DNA of 64,000 nucleotides from NCBI GenBank assembly GCA_033002965.1, contig JAURVB010013223.1:1-64000 (forward strand), read 5' to 3'. The stretch comes from Piper betle (taxonomy: Eukaryota; Streptophyta; Magnoliopsida; Piperales; Piperaceae). The notes below the pieces were generated by a model. The model was not told the origin of the DNA, searched no databases, and saw only the letters and a program-made list of their open reading frames with translations. Positions 45,877 to 58,945 of this stretch are shown piece after piece (within the stretch, counting starts at the first letter, position 1; each line of letters begins with the position of its first letter). A program made the translations under genes and the position numbers.

Positions 45877-47430
45877 TGTAACACTCCAATATGACCCAAA
45901 GGGATGAATCAAATTGTAATATTATAATTTTGAATCTACTTATTGAGCTATCGCGTACAGACTTTACGAAAGTGGATCTTAAAGCTCCATGGAGGCTAAA
46001 AACAGACATCAGACTTGATTTTCATAGAATAAGTACAGAGTTAGTGCTACAATGGTGAATCTTATACTTAAAGAAATCCTATATGAGTACTTTTAGCTGT
46101 AACAGAAGCAGAACCTCCTCTATGACTTTAAGCGGTAACTTTAAAAATACAATGATCAATCCCAACTGTAAAAGAAGCACACCCTACTACAGTTTTGAAA
46201 TCACATGTTGTTGCTTACAATATATTCTTATTACTTAGTTCAAGTGATTGACTTAGGTCTTTTTATTAGTTACATGAAAATAATACAAATATTTAAACAA
46301 GGGTCGTAGTTATCTGTTCTACATACCATATGCGAGCAATAATTAAAGCGTAAGAGAAATTACACAGTATCATTAAGTATCAGGGCATCAAACCCTAATA
46401 CTTGGACTTTATGTGGGTCTTCAATTTGTATGAATCGTAAACTCCTCCACCACGTTACTCTAACACATAACAGCTGCAGCCAAATATGTTTTATGTACCT
46501 AACTTATTTCCTCGTTATGTTCCGTGATTGTGAGGTTTATATATCCTACAAACGATGGTCCAAAAGTATTGTAGCTTTACAGCAATAATATAATAATATA
46601 ACGATAAAACATGCTTAGCACAACCATCATGGCATACATCCAGATCATACAAGGTTCACATAGTTATGGCACATATTCGTCATATAATCATCTACAAAAT
46701 ACATAGTATAAAATATACAACATAATACAGGGCCCTTGCCACCACCGCCACTGAGCCTCGTGATCCATAGACCTAAGCCAGCTAACGCCGAAGAATAACC
46801 ACATTAGTTATCAATTAAATTTGATTACCGATCTGAATATCTACTAGTAAAACAGCAAGCCAATAAATAGGTTTTTTATTACACATGAAAATTTAAGAAA
46901 CTTCAAAATTGTTTCATACTAGGTGGTAAGCAAACATACTTAAACAAGTGTCAGCGCACTTGCATGACTAATATTCATATTCATACATACAACACTATAC
47001 CCTCACATCCTCCACATTACACCCGTCACGGTACTTGAGTGGCAAAAAGAACAATTAATTTAGTGCCAAAGAATTTCTAAAATGTGTTGTGTTATATAAT
47101 ACCCTCATATTTCATACTACATCAGGGCTTGAATGAGTACTAGTGTGGTCTATATATCTCGTACACACTCTTAGTAATAAAGTCATAAACCCTCATATTT
47201 ATACATATTGGCCCGAGAAAGGATTTAATACTTAATTTCTAGATCCTATCTTTCGAAAACCATAAAGGGGTCTCAGCCTTGAATTTTTATTAAACATACG
47301 TAAAAATACGTCTAAATGACCCAACATTGGATGGATCCGATAAAACACAGCCGATGTCGTCCTATGTATAAAATGCAATTAAATTCGATATGTAAGGAGT
47401 CAAACAGAGATGAAACAAAGGGAGAGTTCT
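45877..47430 (-). mobile_element. Minus-strand LTR remnant
   Basis: Starts TGTAACACTCC, the reverse of a GTGTTACA LTR end. In reverse it parallels LTRs 51137-54086 and 54087-56371: AGCTGGCTTAGG, the GTACCGTGACGGGTGTAAT-type block (near 47030), the AAGTGCGCTGACACTTG region, and a block near 47325 like TTTTATCGGATCC. The LTR start was not found, so the right limit is approximate. Confidence 0.6.
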
Positions 47431-50386
47431 ACTGAACTTGGATGAGTAGTGCTCTTATTCTAGTTGGTGAGCTAATTGGCAATATCTAGCACAGAGATGG
47501 AACCAAATAAGAATCGGGTCACATACGCACGCAAAACGAAGCAAAGCCTCCACAAAAGTTCAACATAGAACATCACTTAATTATCTTAATTAGGTCCTAA
47601 GTTAAATATTAAACTTTATTAGGTAACTTAATTAAGGTTTTGATTTCAAGTTCATTTAGTAAGCTTTAATTAATTGTAGGGTTTTAATCGAATGGCTTAC
47701 CAAACGATTTTTCAGATGGGCCTAACAATGTCCAAATGAACTGAAATTTAGATGGGTTGGCCCTTACACTCTAAAGTTAATATACAAATTTCACCATAGC
47801 TAGCTCATGGGCCAATCAAGGGGAACAAGGCCCATTAAGGGAACTCAATACTGTTATCGTAAAATTTTTTGTTACCCATATTTTTGTTTCTAATATATAA
47901 AATAATTGTAATGCTCTATCTACTCTTAATAAAAAGAAAATTCAATACCAGATTTTAATTAAAAGTAGGGGAATTGGACAATCAAAATACAACAAAATTA
48001 AATAATAATATATTAAATTATTGTAGTATATTTTTTTCATCCAATTAGGTATTATCTTTAAAATTAGAGCTAATTAGAATCTATATCTAATATGTTAGAT
48101 TATTTTAGTATATCTTATCATTCAAAAAGAGTTTATCTACCAAAAATTTGTAATATAAGTCCTGTATAATGCAACATCTTGTTTAGTTATATTTTAAGTT
48201 TTATTTCATTATTTTTATATTAATGTATACAATATGATGTAGATGGGTAAAATTTTTATAACATCAACGGGTACTCTCTATCTTTTAGTTTCATTCCTTT
48301 ATCACTTTGTAAATATTACATAATAAAATTTTTAATTAAAAAAACTCATTCTCATACTTTTAGTCTATGTAACTATGTTTCAATTTAATTTCACGTTTTT
48401 CTTTCATTAATGGGCAAAAGGTTCTATAGTTCTATCTTAATTAAATTTAGCCCCTAATAGATTTTTCAAGATAAAAAATGGCATAATATTTATTAATAAA
48501 TTTCATATGTGTTGCATGAACTCATGAATAATCAGAGTAGAATTTACAACCTAATAATTTCAGATTCATTCTCAAGTTATTTTAGTAAGTACTCTTATAA
48601 TTATTTGCTTATTACATGGATTAATAGTTAAAATTTGTTTAGTCTGAGTTTCATCTACCAAATTTTAAAGCTTAACATATAGTTTTAAATAAAATTAGTA
48701 AATTATATTTGTGATATATTTATGTCCTAAAAGTGATTTTTTAACACATAACGCTGATTATTTAGCTAGTTAATCATAATTTCTAAATGTTAGGTCATGA
48801 GACCAGCTCAAATTGCTATATCTTACAGATATATGGAAATTGATCATTAAAGATTGAATTTTAGCATTTGCATCCCCACAAGAATGCAGTCTACATGGGA
48901 TGCGTGTAATATGAAATCTTTAAGATGTATGAATAATGATCTGGGAAATTAAAAGGCTATTTTAAGATTAAAACAAAAAAGAAAAGATGACCACAACAAA
49001 AAAAGTGTACAAGGAATTTTAGAGGGCAAGAAACATGATAGTTAAAATTTTGAATGTGGTTGGAACTTCATGCACCTAAATCATTACGTTTTTTGTTCCC
49101 TGGCACCAAACCATGACATTATTTTGAAAAAATAAAATAAAATAAAAACAAACACTAGAATATATTAGGAGCAAACCATTAAGCTGTTAGATTGCCTAAC
49201 TTTAATAGCTCAACAAAGCCATACATGATCTCCTTTGAGATCTCAGTTCACTAACAGAATGACCAGCAAATAAGAATTTTTTGCTACTTAATGTTGCAAG
49301 TCCAATCCTTGCATTGAAGGTGAGCAAGCAATATTGGCATTACACTGACTAGGAACAATCTCTCCTCTAGCTAGATATTTGTTCATTCAACATGAATAAG
49401 TTGTTGTTGGGGGTACTTCTACGAAGAGTAATTCTATGCACACTATTAAAAATTTTCCAACTTTTCCCTACATTGAATTAAATTAGCCACATAGATATGC
49501 TTAAATGACAACTTTTAAGTCAATCAAATTTAAGGCGGGAAAAAGAGGAAATTTTTGGTAGTGCACAAAGAATTTTCCTTCCTTCTATATTAATAAGATT
49601 TGCATAGTTGATGTTAATTTCACTTCACCACCAGTGGTTCAACTTAAGGTAAAATTAGTTTTCACTTAAGTACTTTTTTCCCATATCCATATTAATGTAA
49701 GCCGCCAAGATTGCGTAAATGAAACGAGATTAATCGTTTTCTAAGAACATGGTATCCATGAATAACATCTCAAATGGCCTCGGTTGTGATTTTAGTTAAA
49801 ACCACTTATGTTGACGCATTGGCGGGGGGAGAAATGAGTGGTAGAGTAAATCACCACAAATCATGGAATTTGATGGATATAACTGTAATAAGCAGTTAAT
49901 CTCCATGATTTACGGTGATCGGGTCTAATGCCCCCTAGTTCTTACCTAGGAATTTATGTTTGTTACAATAACCTCAATGTATTTTTAGTCATGTCTGATA
50001 AAATTGTCGAGTGTAGGGTCATAAATGTCTCGGTTATGCATGGTTGAGTCGTTTAAACTTTTACCAAACCATTAATTATGTTCATAATTGAGTTTTCACC
50101 ATTTTATCATGGGTTAAACAGTTAATGTATGATTAAAATTTCACTGTTTTATATATATCATAAACCCAATAATATTAAGTTAATTAAAATTTACAATTAT
50201 TTAAAATATTTTTTCACTCACAAAATATAAAATGGTCTAACTATTTAAACTATGGTAATCTAGTATCAAAAATTAAGAAACAAGCAATAAATAATTCAAA
50301 TTAAATAAACTCATCAAAGTGATGCTTTGATAATTAAAAGTTTTAAGATAAATGTTGAAGTAAAAATACGTTTTATAGTTGCATAT
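47431..50386. other. AT-rich intergenic DNA, nothing recognised
   Basis: About 3 kb of A/T-rich sequence with no ORF of note in any frame and no clear repeat ends. Confidence 0.45.
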
Positions 50387-50947
50387 TGCAAAACCCTAAC
50401 TTCGGGTAAGGGTTTTACCCACTTATAGTTTGCATGGTTCGGACCAGTCTCGAGTTGGTTCGAGCTAGCACGAGCTAAAACAATTTTAAGAATATGAGCA
50501 TGAGGCCAAAATGGTCATATGAGCATGTTATGAAGGCTGAGTATGCCTAACATGCATAAGATAGTTTCAGTTATGATATAATAGAGCATACGTTATTAGT
50601 GTATCCATAAGGTATACATATGATTTTTATGACTTAGCCAAGATTTTAGGCCTAGATCTATGTCGTTGCAGTGTTTAACATCCATTTAAGATTTTTTTGG
50701 TATTTCATTTGCATACAGCTTAGGAATTTTAGATCACTCGATTGTGCCATTGTGGGCCTAATTTGATTGAGTTCATGGTTCAGGGTTCATTTAACATTTT
50801 TGCCTCGATTCCTACCTATAGAGTCACTCTTAGGACTCGAGTCAATTCCGACTTTTGATGGTCTCGATCCGAGCTTTCCATCTATATGTATATTGGATAT
50901 ACCCATAGGTGGGTCCTACTAGACCATGAGTTGTTGGACGTTTAGAG

Positions 50948-50963
50948 CTTGCCACGTGGCAAG
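50948..50963. promoter_or_regulatory. 16 bp palindrome with a G-box core
   Basis: CTTGCCACGTGGCAAG is a perfect palindrome around CACGTG, the binding core of plant bZIP and bHLH factors. The nested LTR has the weaker GTGCCACGTGACAAG at the same place (about 51699). It may help drive LTR transcription. Confidence 0.55.
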
Positions 50964-51136
50964 ATTTGAGCCATACACGTCAACCCTGGCTTCACCATGT
51001 TATATTTCTAGAGAATTTTCACGATTTTAGAATTTACACCCTTTAGCGCCGCCACCACTTTGGCTCGCTGCAGGTGAGACCCTAGCCCTCCTCTGGCCAC
51101 TGAATTGGTACAGTCGTGGCCACATCACAAACAACT

Positions 51137-54086
51137 TGTAAAACCCTAATTTTGGGTTATGGTTTTACCTACTTGTAGGTTATCCGGTTTGGGCCAGTCT
51201 CAAGTTAATTCGAGCTATCTTGAGCCAAAATAATTTTAAGAATATGAGTATGAGACCAAGATGGCCATATGAGCATTTTATAGAGGTTTAGTATGCTTGA
51301 TATGCATATGATATGTTCAGATATAATACAGTAGAGCATGAGTTAACACTGTATACATGAGGTATACATATGATTTTTATGGGTTAGCCAGTATTTTAAG
51401 CCTAGATCTAGGCTATTACAGCGTTTAGCATCAGTTTGAGATTTTTTGGGTATTTTATTTACATGCAGCATAGGAATTTTGGATCACTCGATTGTGCCCC
51501 TTTGGGCCCAGCTTGATTAAGCTTAGGGTTCGAGGCCCATTTAACCTTCTTGCTTCGATTCTGGCCTATAGAGTCACCTTTATGACTCGAGTCAGTTTCG
51601 ACTTTGGATAGTCTCGATCCGAGCTTTCCCTCCATAGGTATATTGCATATACCCATAGGTGGGTCCTACTAGACCACGAGTTGTGGGACGTTCGGATTGT
51701 GCCACGTGACAAGATTTGAGCCGTCCTTGTACACCCTAGTTTTCTCCCATTCATATTTCAAACATTTCCATTAATTTAGCACTGCCACCACTTTGGCTCA
51801 CCGCCGGCAAGTTTCCACCTCAGCCTCAGCCACCGAATTGGTATGACTGTGACCACCTCGCGGCCGGCTATCAGTCCATACCCACGATCGCCACCGGAGC
51901 CGCCGCTAGAGACGGTGTTTTCAGAGTCATTTTCCTCCGCCACCGCTACCCTTTTGGGCCATTATCCGGTGCCAACAACTATCCTTCGGTGAAGCCAATT
52001 ACCCAAAAAGCTTCATCTTTCTAAGATCTATATTTTGACACTACCCACGACCACTGCCGTGGCTGCAATTGCCGGCGGTGATACCTCCACTTTCCAGGCA
52101 TTTTTCTTCCAGCCAGTGGCTGGACTCCACCAACCACCACACCAACATGCCCCTTGTTGCATGGGCCGCGAACCCGACTAGCGGCGACACCAACCAGGCC
52201 ACCGTCGATGTTTTCCAGCAACGGGCAACGGCTGCCTATCCAACCTGTTTGCCTATGTTCACGTCGGCTGCCCGCGTTCGCATCTGCCTGGTCATGCCTG
52301 AGTCTACCAACCCTTGTCCATGCCCGTGTCCATCAGCCTAGTTGACCTAGCCCAATAGTTTATTTAACCCAAACTATGTTGACTCAACCCAATTCGGTCT
52401 AGTTCAGCTTGGTTCAGTCTGGTTCAGCCCGTTTTCGGTTGTTTCTCGACCGTTTTTGGTAATTCGAGAACCCTTGCATTAGTTTAGAGATATATTCACA
52501 TTGTTGAACATGTTTTGATGTTAAATGTATTTTTCTTTATTTATTGATTATTTTATTTATTTATTTATTTATGGTTATTCATTTCTTGTTATTTATATAT
52601 TTGTTAACTATGGTGAATGATTATGTGACTTATTATTGTTACTGATAATGTATTTATTCATAAATATTATTTTTGTTCAGGTTTATCTTATTTTATTTAT
52701 CTAATTGATTGATTATTAATTATTTCTTACTCATGTTATTATTTATACGTATTTAGTCATATGCTTGTATATTTGATATTTATATTATTATTCTTCATGA
52801 TTAATTAATATTGGTCATTCATTTATTTATTTATTAATCTATTTAATTAATTGTTTGTTTGTTTGTTTGTTTATTTATATGTTTACTAACACAAGTATAT
52901 ATAATATTTACTTCTGTTTAACCATATATTTATATAGTATAATTATATTATTATTACATTATTAGAGTATATTTAGGTTCATTTATTTATTACTTACTTA
53001 ATTACCTATGAGTACATTTATTTTTTTATTTTTTTATTTATTATTATTTTTATTATTATGTCTCAATTTGCATGCCATGTGTTTAGTTGTAGGGTTGTTA
53101 GCACTGCTTTCTTTATTAGGACGTACTGATGATGTGAGCATACATCACGATCATTCATCATATAGAGATATTAGTATTTTACTTAGCAATGGGTTCCAAT
53201 GTAGGTTTTGGAGTCCGAGCTCACCGTAGATGTTTAGATACGTTTTGAGCTTGGACAACAAGTCCGTAGGACTCTCCCTCTCTACTCGACTCCTTGCGTG
53301 TTGAGTTTAATCATGTTTTATTAGTAAGATGACATCAGGGGCATTTTATTACATCCCTCCAATGTCAAGACATTTAGCTATGTTTTCTACGCATGTTTAA
53401 TGAAGCTAAAAGGGTGAGATCCCTTGTTAGTTTTCGAACTTAAGTTCCAGAAATGTATGATACAAGCCTCTTCCCGAAGCCTATTATATAAATACGAGCA
53501 TTTTTTATAGATTTCACGATTAAGAGAATGAGTGGTACGAAGATATGTGTGGACTGCACAAGTACTCCTTCAAAACTTGAGGTAGTATGGTGTATGAGGG
53601 TAGTGCATAATGCAGCGTATTTAAGGAATTTGTGGCATAAACTTAACTATTCCTTTTCCCAATCGAGTACCGTCGCGGGTGATATAGAAGATATGAGGGG
53701 ATAAGCATTGTATGTATGAATATGATTATAAGCCGCGCATGCAAGCCAACACTTGCTTAAGTATATTTGCTTACCGCCCAGTGTGAGGCAATCTTGAAGT
53801 TGCATAATATATGTAGGTCTTGCACTCTTGAGTTGACTTTGGTGGGAGGACAGATCAACTCTATACACACTTAAGCTCAACATAGTTATTTACTTTCTTA
53901 CTTTTATTTATGTTCGATGTGTTTTGATGTGTATTTAACGATGTCTTCCATTCTCTTGACACTAAGAAGGGTGTTTCGATTTATTTTATCGATTGAGTCG
54001 TACCGAACGATAACTTTAAATATGACTCAACTCGATTGCAATATTTCTGATTCGGTTTTTAAGTGAACCGAAATCGAGATGTTACA
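51137..54086 (+). mobile_element. Nested solo LTR (2,950 bp)
   Basis: Begins TGTAAAACCC and ends GATGTTACA; the same family as its host and related in layout to the LTRs near 19334. It has (ATTT)n runs near 52554-52572, a GAGTCACCTTTATGACTCGAG motif near 51569, and a GC-rich block at 51780-52340. Flanks CAACT and TAGTT do not form a matching duplication. Confidence 0.78.
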
Positions 54087-56602
54087 TAGTTATCAGTCCG
54101 TACCCACCATCACAATCGCACTACCAAATTTTCTGCCAGCGACCGAGTTTTCATCACTGTTCATCACCACTGCCACCACCTTTCTGGCCATTTTCCGGCC
54201 AGCCAGCAGCCAGACACTGCTGACCGTTAGCCTAGATAGGTTCATCTCGTCGACACCAACATTTTGAGACCACCCATGAGGTCTGCCGTGGCCACGATCG
54301 CCACCAGCTCTAATATCGTTGCTTCTCGGCTGTTTTCCGGCCAACAAACCATCGGACCTTGCCGATCACCACCACCATGATGTTCACCGTCCTCCCCTCT
54401 ATCGATCCCAAATGGTGACAGCCTCTGCCACACTATCCTTGCCAGAAAGCACCGGCTGCCCACCGTGAGACCAATTTGCCCGCATCGCGTTCGGCTGCCA
54501 GCTTTCGCGTCCGCCTGGTCGTGGCCAAATCTGCCAGTCCTTGCCTATACCGTGTCCATCGGTCCTGACCAGCCCAACGAACTCAACCTAGTAGTTTATT
54601 TAACCCAGACCACGTTGACTCGACCCAACTTGGTTCGGTTTGGCTTAGTTGACTCGATTAATCATTTTCGAACCGTTTTCATTCGTTCTTGCACTGTTTT
54701 CGGTAATTCAAGAACTTCTATATTAGTTTAGATGCATATTTACATGATTTAGCATGTTTGGGTGTTATGATTATTTTTATTTATTTATTTATTTATTTAT
54801 TATTATTCATTTCATATTATTTGTGTATTTATTGATTATAATTCATGTTTATATGATTACTTATTGTTATTAATGATATATTTACTCATTAATATTAGTC
54901 TTATTTATGTTTACTAAAGTGTATGTGTGTGTATATATTTAATTATTTATCTATCTGTTTGTTCGTGTATATGTCATTATTTATTTGTATTTAATTATGT
55001 ATTCCGTATTGGATAACGATGATATTATTATTATTTGTGATTAATGAGCATTAGCTATATATTTATTTATTTATTTATTTATTTACTAACACGAGTATAT
55101 GTTGCTATTTACTAGTGTTTATCCATATATTTATATAGTATAATTATATTATCATTTTATGATTAGAGTATTGTTCATGTTGATGTATTTATTATTTATC
55201 TAATTATCTATGAGTATATTTATTATTTATTATTTATTATTTATTATTATCATGTCTCAATTTCCATGCCACATGTTTAGTTATAGGTTTGTTAGCACTA
55301 TTTTAGTTATTAAGATATATTAATGATATGATTACACACTACGAACATGTATCATATAGAGATGTTAGTATTTTACTTAGAGGGGTTCCATGAAGGCTTC
55401 GAAGTCCGAGCTCGCCGTAGATGTACAAATACACTTGGAGTTTGGACCACAGGTCTGTAGGACTCTCTCTTTGCTTGAATCTTTGCATGTTGAGTGTAAC
55501 CGTGTTTGAAACGTAAGACAACATTGGGGGCATTTTATCGAATCCCTCCGATGTTAGGCTATTAAGTTATATTTTCTACACATGTTTAACAAAACTACAA
55601 GGATGAAATCTCTTGTTGGTTTTCGAACGAAGCTCTAGAAATGTATGGCACAAGCCTCTTCCCTAAACCTATAATATAAGTACGCGCATTTTTTTACAGA
55701 TTTCACGAATAAGAGAATGAGTGGTATGCAGGTATATATAGACCGTACTAGTACTCCTTCAAACTCTGAGGTAGTACGGTGTACGAGGGTACTGCGTAAT
55801 GTAGCATATTTTCAAAATTTGTGGCACTAACTTAACTATTCTTTTTACCAGTTGAGTACCATAGCGGGTGAAATATGGAAGATGTGGGGGCGTAAGCATT
55901 GTATGTATGATTATGAATATAAGTCGTACATGTGAGCCGGCACCTACTTAAGTATGTTTGCTTACTACCCAGTGTAAGGCAATCTTGAAGGTTCATATAT
56001 TTTCATGGTTAATGGAATACCCATTTGTCAGATTGTATTAGTTATTTTTTAGACCAGTAACACTCGTAACTGACGTTTTTCATATACTATATATAAGTTT
56101 TGTAAATCCTGAGTCAACTTTGGTGGAAAATTAGTTAAATACTATACACACTTGAACTCAACAAATTTATTTATTTTTCTTACTTTTACTTATATTTGAT
56201 GTATTTTGACGTGTATTTAACAATGTCTTCTATTTTCGTAACACCAAGAAGGTTGTTTCAATCTATTATATCTATCGCGTATCACCGACTAACAATTTTA
56301 AATTTGACTCGACTCGAACAGAACATTTATAATTCAGTTATTGGGTGAACCGAAATCGGGGGGTTTATACATAATAAATAACTAAACAATATTTAATTAA
56401 TTGGTAAATCAGCTATGTAAGAGTCTTCAACCTCTACCATTTATATTTGAAATCTGTTTAGTTAAATTAATTAATTTTTTAAATATTTTTCTTAGACGGT
56501 GAATAAAATTGTTGATAAATCGAATAACAATTACTGCCCTTCACGTGGACAGAACCGAAGAAGATGTCCTAGTCCTTGGATATATAATAAGGAGTACTTC
56601 TA

Positions 56603-56632
56603 CTATGCGCTGCAACGTTTTGCAGCGCATAG
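56603..56632. other. Left terminal hairpin of the foldback element
   Basis: Arms CTATGCGCTGCAA and TTGCAGCGCATAG are perfect over 13 bp with loop CGTT. The right end has the mirror copy at 61591-61621 with one changed base per arm. Confidence 0.85.
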
Positions 56633-56646
56633 GTAGCGTTGGATTA

Positions 56647-56676
56647 TGGGCCGTTGGATCAAAATCCAACAGCCCA
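56647..56676. other. Second subterminal hairpin, left arm
   Basis: TGGGCCGTTGGAT and ATCCAACAGCCCA pair at 12 of 13 bases around a 4 bp loop. The right arm has the same hairpin at 61512-61541 and an extra half copy near 61549-61570. Confidence 0.8.
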
Positions 56677-57047
56677 CAATCCACCCTCACTTTTGTTTTT
56701 TTACCTTCCCCCTCCCCACCGCCGCCGGTGGCCCCGACCCTAGCCCCGCCCACCCGACCTCGCCCACAGCCACTATCCCCCACTGCGTCGCCCTTGCTGT
56801 CCCTGGCCATCACCCCCCCCCCCCACCGGATTCCACCCGCCTCTCCGGGCATTGCCGTCCCCCTGTCACCGCCCACCATCGTTTTCACCCCCCACGGTTC
56901 CCTTCGCCCCTCCCAACCTCTATTTTTCAATCGCTCCCAGAATTCCACCCCCCCTAAACGTCGTCTGCCTGCCGTCGCCCGGCGGTGGGGTCGCCAGCGG
57001 TGGCGCAGTAAAACAAATGCGGGGCGGAGGAAAATGTGAGGGCAATT

Positions 57048-57480
57048 TTGTAATAAAAATTTGACTCGCTCCCGAGTCAATATTAAGAAATATTTTAAAA
57101 AATAAAGTAAATTCGTAATAAAAATTTGACTCACTCCGGACACGAGTCAATATTATTAAATAAATTTAAAAATAATTTTGTAATAAAAATTTGACTATCT
57201 CCTGAGTCGAGTCAATATTACGAAATAAATTTAAAAAATAGTAATAAAAATTTAACCCGTTCCTGACTCTAGTTAATATTACCAAATAAATTTTAAAAAA
57301 ACTAAAATAATTTTGAAATAAAAATTTGACTTACTACCCAGTCGAGTTAATATTACAAAATAAAATTTAAAAAAATTCGCAATAAAAATTTGGCTCACTA
57401 AGAGTCAATATTAAAAAATAAATTTTAAAAAATAAAAATAATTATGTAATTAAAACTTGACTTACTCCTCACTCGAATAG
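57048..57480 (+). repeat. Tandem array of about 63 bp units, forward orientation
   Basis: Each unit carries GTAATAAAAATTTGACTC, a short spacer, GAGTCAATATTA and an A/T-rich tail AAATAAATTTTAAAAAATA. Starts are near 57048, 57113, 57179, 57240, 57313 and 57378. The first unit has a full TTGACTCG-4 bp-CGAGTCAA palindrome at 57061-57080. The array continues past the insertion at 58209-58440. Confidence 0.85.
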
Positions 57481-58193
57481 GGTTCTATTCTCGGATGCAC
57501 GAATCGGCCGATTCCGTGCAGAATCGGCCGATTTAAATCGGATCGGCGTCGCGCCTATCTGATTTCGGGTCGGCCCCGAATCGGGTCGGGAATTGGCGAG
57601 TTTCGGCTGATTCCGACCGATTTAACTCGGAATCAGAATCGGAATCGGCCGATTTAAATCGGAATCGGTTTTTTAGAAAATTACCAAAATACCCTAGGTA
57701 TAATTTTTATTAAATTATTTAAGCATGGGTAAAATGGTAATTTGGATTTAAAACCTAAATCAAACCCTCTCCCCTGATTCCGCCGCCGCGTTCGCTCCGC
57801 CACCCTCTGCCGCGTCTCCGCCGTCCGACCTCAGCTCCGTCTGACCACGCCACTGCCGCCCGATTCCGACCTCAGCTCCGCCCTCCGCCGCAGACGCCGC
57901 GACCGCCGCCCGAACTCGGCTTCCGCCATCCGACGCTTCCGCCGCGCTTTCGCCCGATTCCGCCGTCCAATGCTCCGCCCGACCTTCCGACCACCCCACC
58001 GCCGTCCGATGCTACGCCCGTTCCGAACTCACCTTCCGCCGTCCGACGCTTTCGCCGCTATTCCACCGCACTTCCGCCACGATTCCGGCCGTTCGACGCT
58101 CCGACCGATTTGGATCGATTCAACTGAACCGATTCCTGGCCGATTCAGACCGATTCCTATTCTGATTCCGATTCATGCAACCATGGTTCTATT
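57481..58193. mobile_element. Non-autonomous Mutator-like element B (695 bp) inside the foldback element
   Basis: GGTTCTATT at 57481-57489 is repeated exactly at 58185-58193. Ends are imperfect inverted repeats (GGATGCACGAATCGG; reversed right end GGTTGCATGAATCGG). About 130 bp at the left and 60 bp at the right are packed with AATCGG/CCGATT words. The core (57775-58080) is GC-rich. It is a relative of the element at 3241-4007. The several overlapping ORFs in the GC-rich core are not credible genes. Confidence 0.72.
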
Positions 58194-58469
58194 ACGATTT
58201 GTTTTTATAATACGTAATAAAATTTGACTCACTCCCGACTTATGTCAATATTATAAAATAAATTTTTTTAAAAAATTAAAAATAACTTTAAAATAAAATT
58301 TTGACTCGCTCCCGATCGAGTCAATATTGCAAAATAATTTTTTAAAAAATTTGTAATAAAAATTTGAATGGTTCTCCACCCGAGCCAATATTACAAAATA
58401 AATTTTTAAAAATTAAAAATAATATCGTAATAAAAACTTGATTCACTCCTCACTTGAGTACGATTTTTA

Positions 58470-58890
58470 TTATGAATTTTTTTTAAAAATTATTTCATAA
58501 TATTGACTCTAGCGGAGCGGGTCAAATTTTTATTACCATTTTTTTAATTTATTTCATAATATTAACTCGAGTCGGGAGCGAGTCAAGTTTTTATTTTAAA
58601 ATTATTTTTAATTTTTTAAAAAATTATTTTGTAATATTGACTCTGATTCGGGAGAGAATCAAGTTTTTATTACAAATTTTTTTAATTTATTTCGTAATAT
58701 TGACTCAACTCAAGAGAGAGTTAAATTTTTATTAAAAATTATTTTTAAATTTATTTGATAATATTGATTCTTGTCTATGTCTGGAGCAAGTCAAATTTTT
58801 ATTACAGAATTTATTTTATATTTTAAAATTTATTTTGTAATATTGACTAAAGAGCGAGTCAAGTTTTTATTACAAAATTACCCTCACATT
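58470..58890 (-). repeat. Same 63 bp units in reverse orientation
   Basis: The array flips near 58460: units now read ATTGACTC-spacer-GAGTCAAATTTTTATTAC. This forms the inner half of the right arm. Confidence 0.85.
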
Positions 58891-58945
58891 TTCTTACGCC
58901 CCCGCATCTGTTTTACCGGCCACCGGCCGGGCGACGGCAGGCAAA

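Larger units (their letters stand above)
50387..56371 (+). mobile_element. LTR (about 3.03 kb) split by a nested LTR
   Basis: The host LTR is 50387-51136 (starting TGCAAAACCC) plus 54087-56371 (ending TTTATACA). The parts join by homology: the nested LTR itself contains the join region (GGCTATCAGTCCATACCCAC near 51865), matching TAGTTATCAGTCCGTACCCA at 54087. No primer site follows 56371, so this is a solo or 3' LTR. No clear target duplication was found. Confidence 0.75.

Noticed and set aside
51132..54091. Target duplication for the nested LTR
   Set aside because: Flanks CAACT and TAGTT do not match, so no duplication is claimed.
56509..57150. ORFs up to 200 codons on both strands at the left foldback arm
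   Set aside because: Mirror ORFs appear in the right arm; the sequence is a Pro/Gly-rich low-complexity arm, not a gene.
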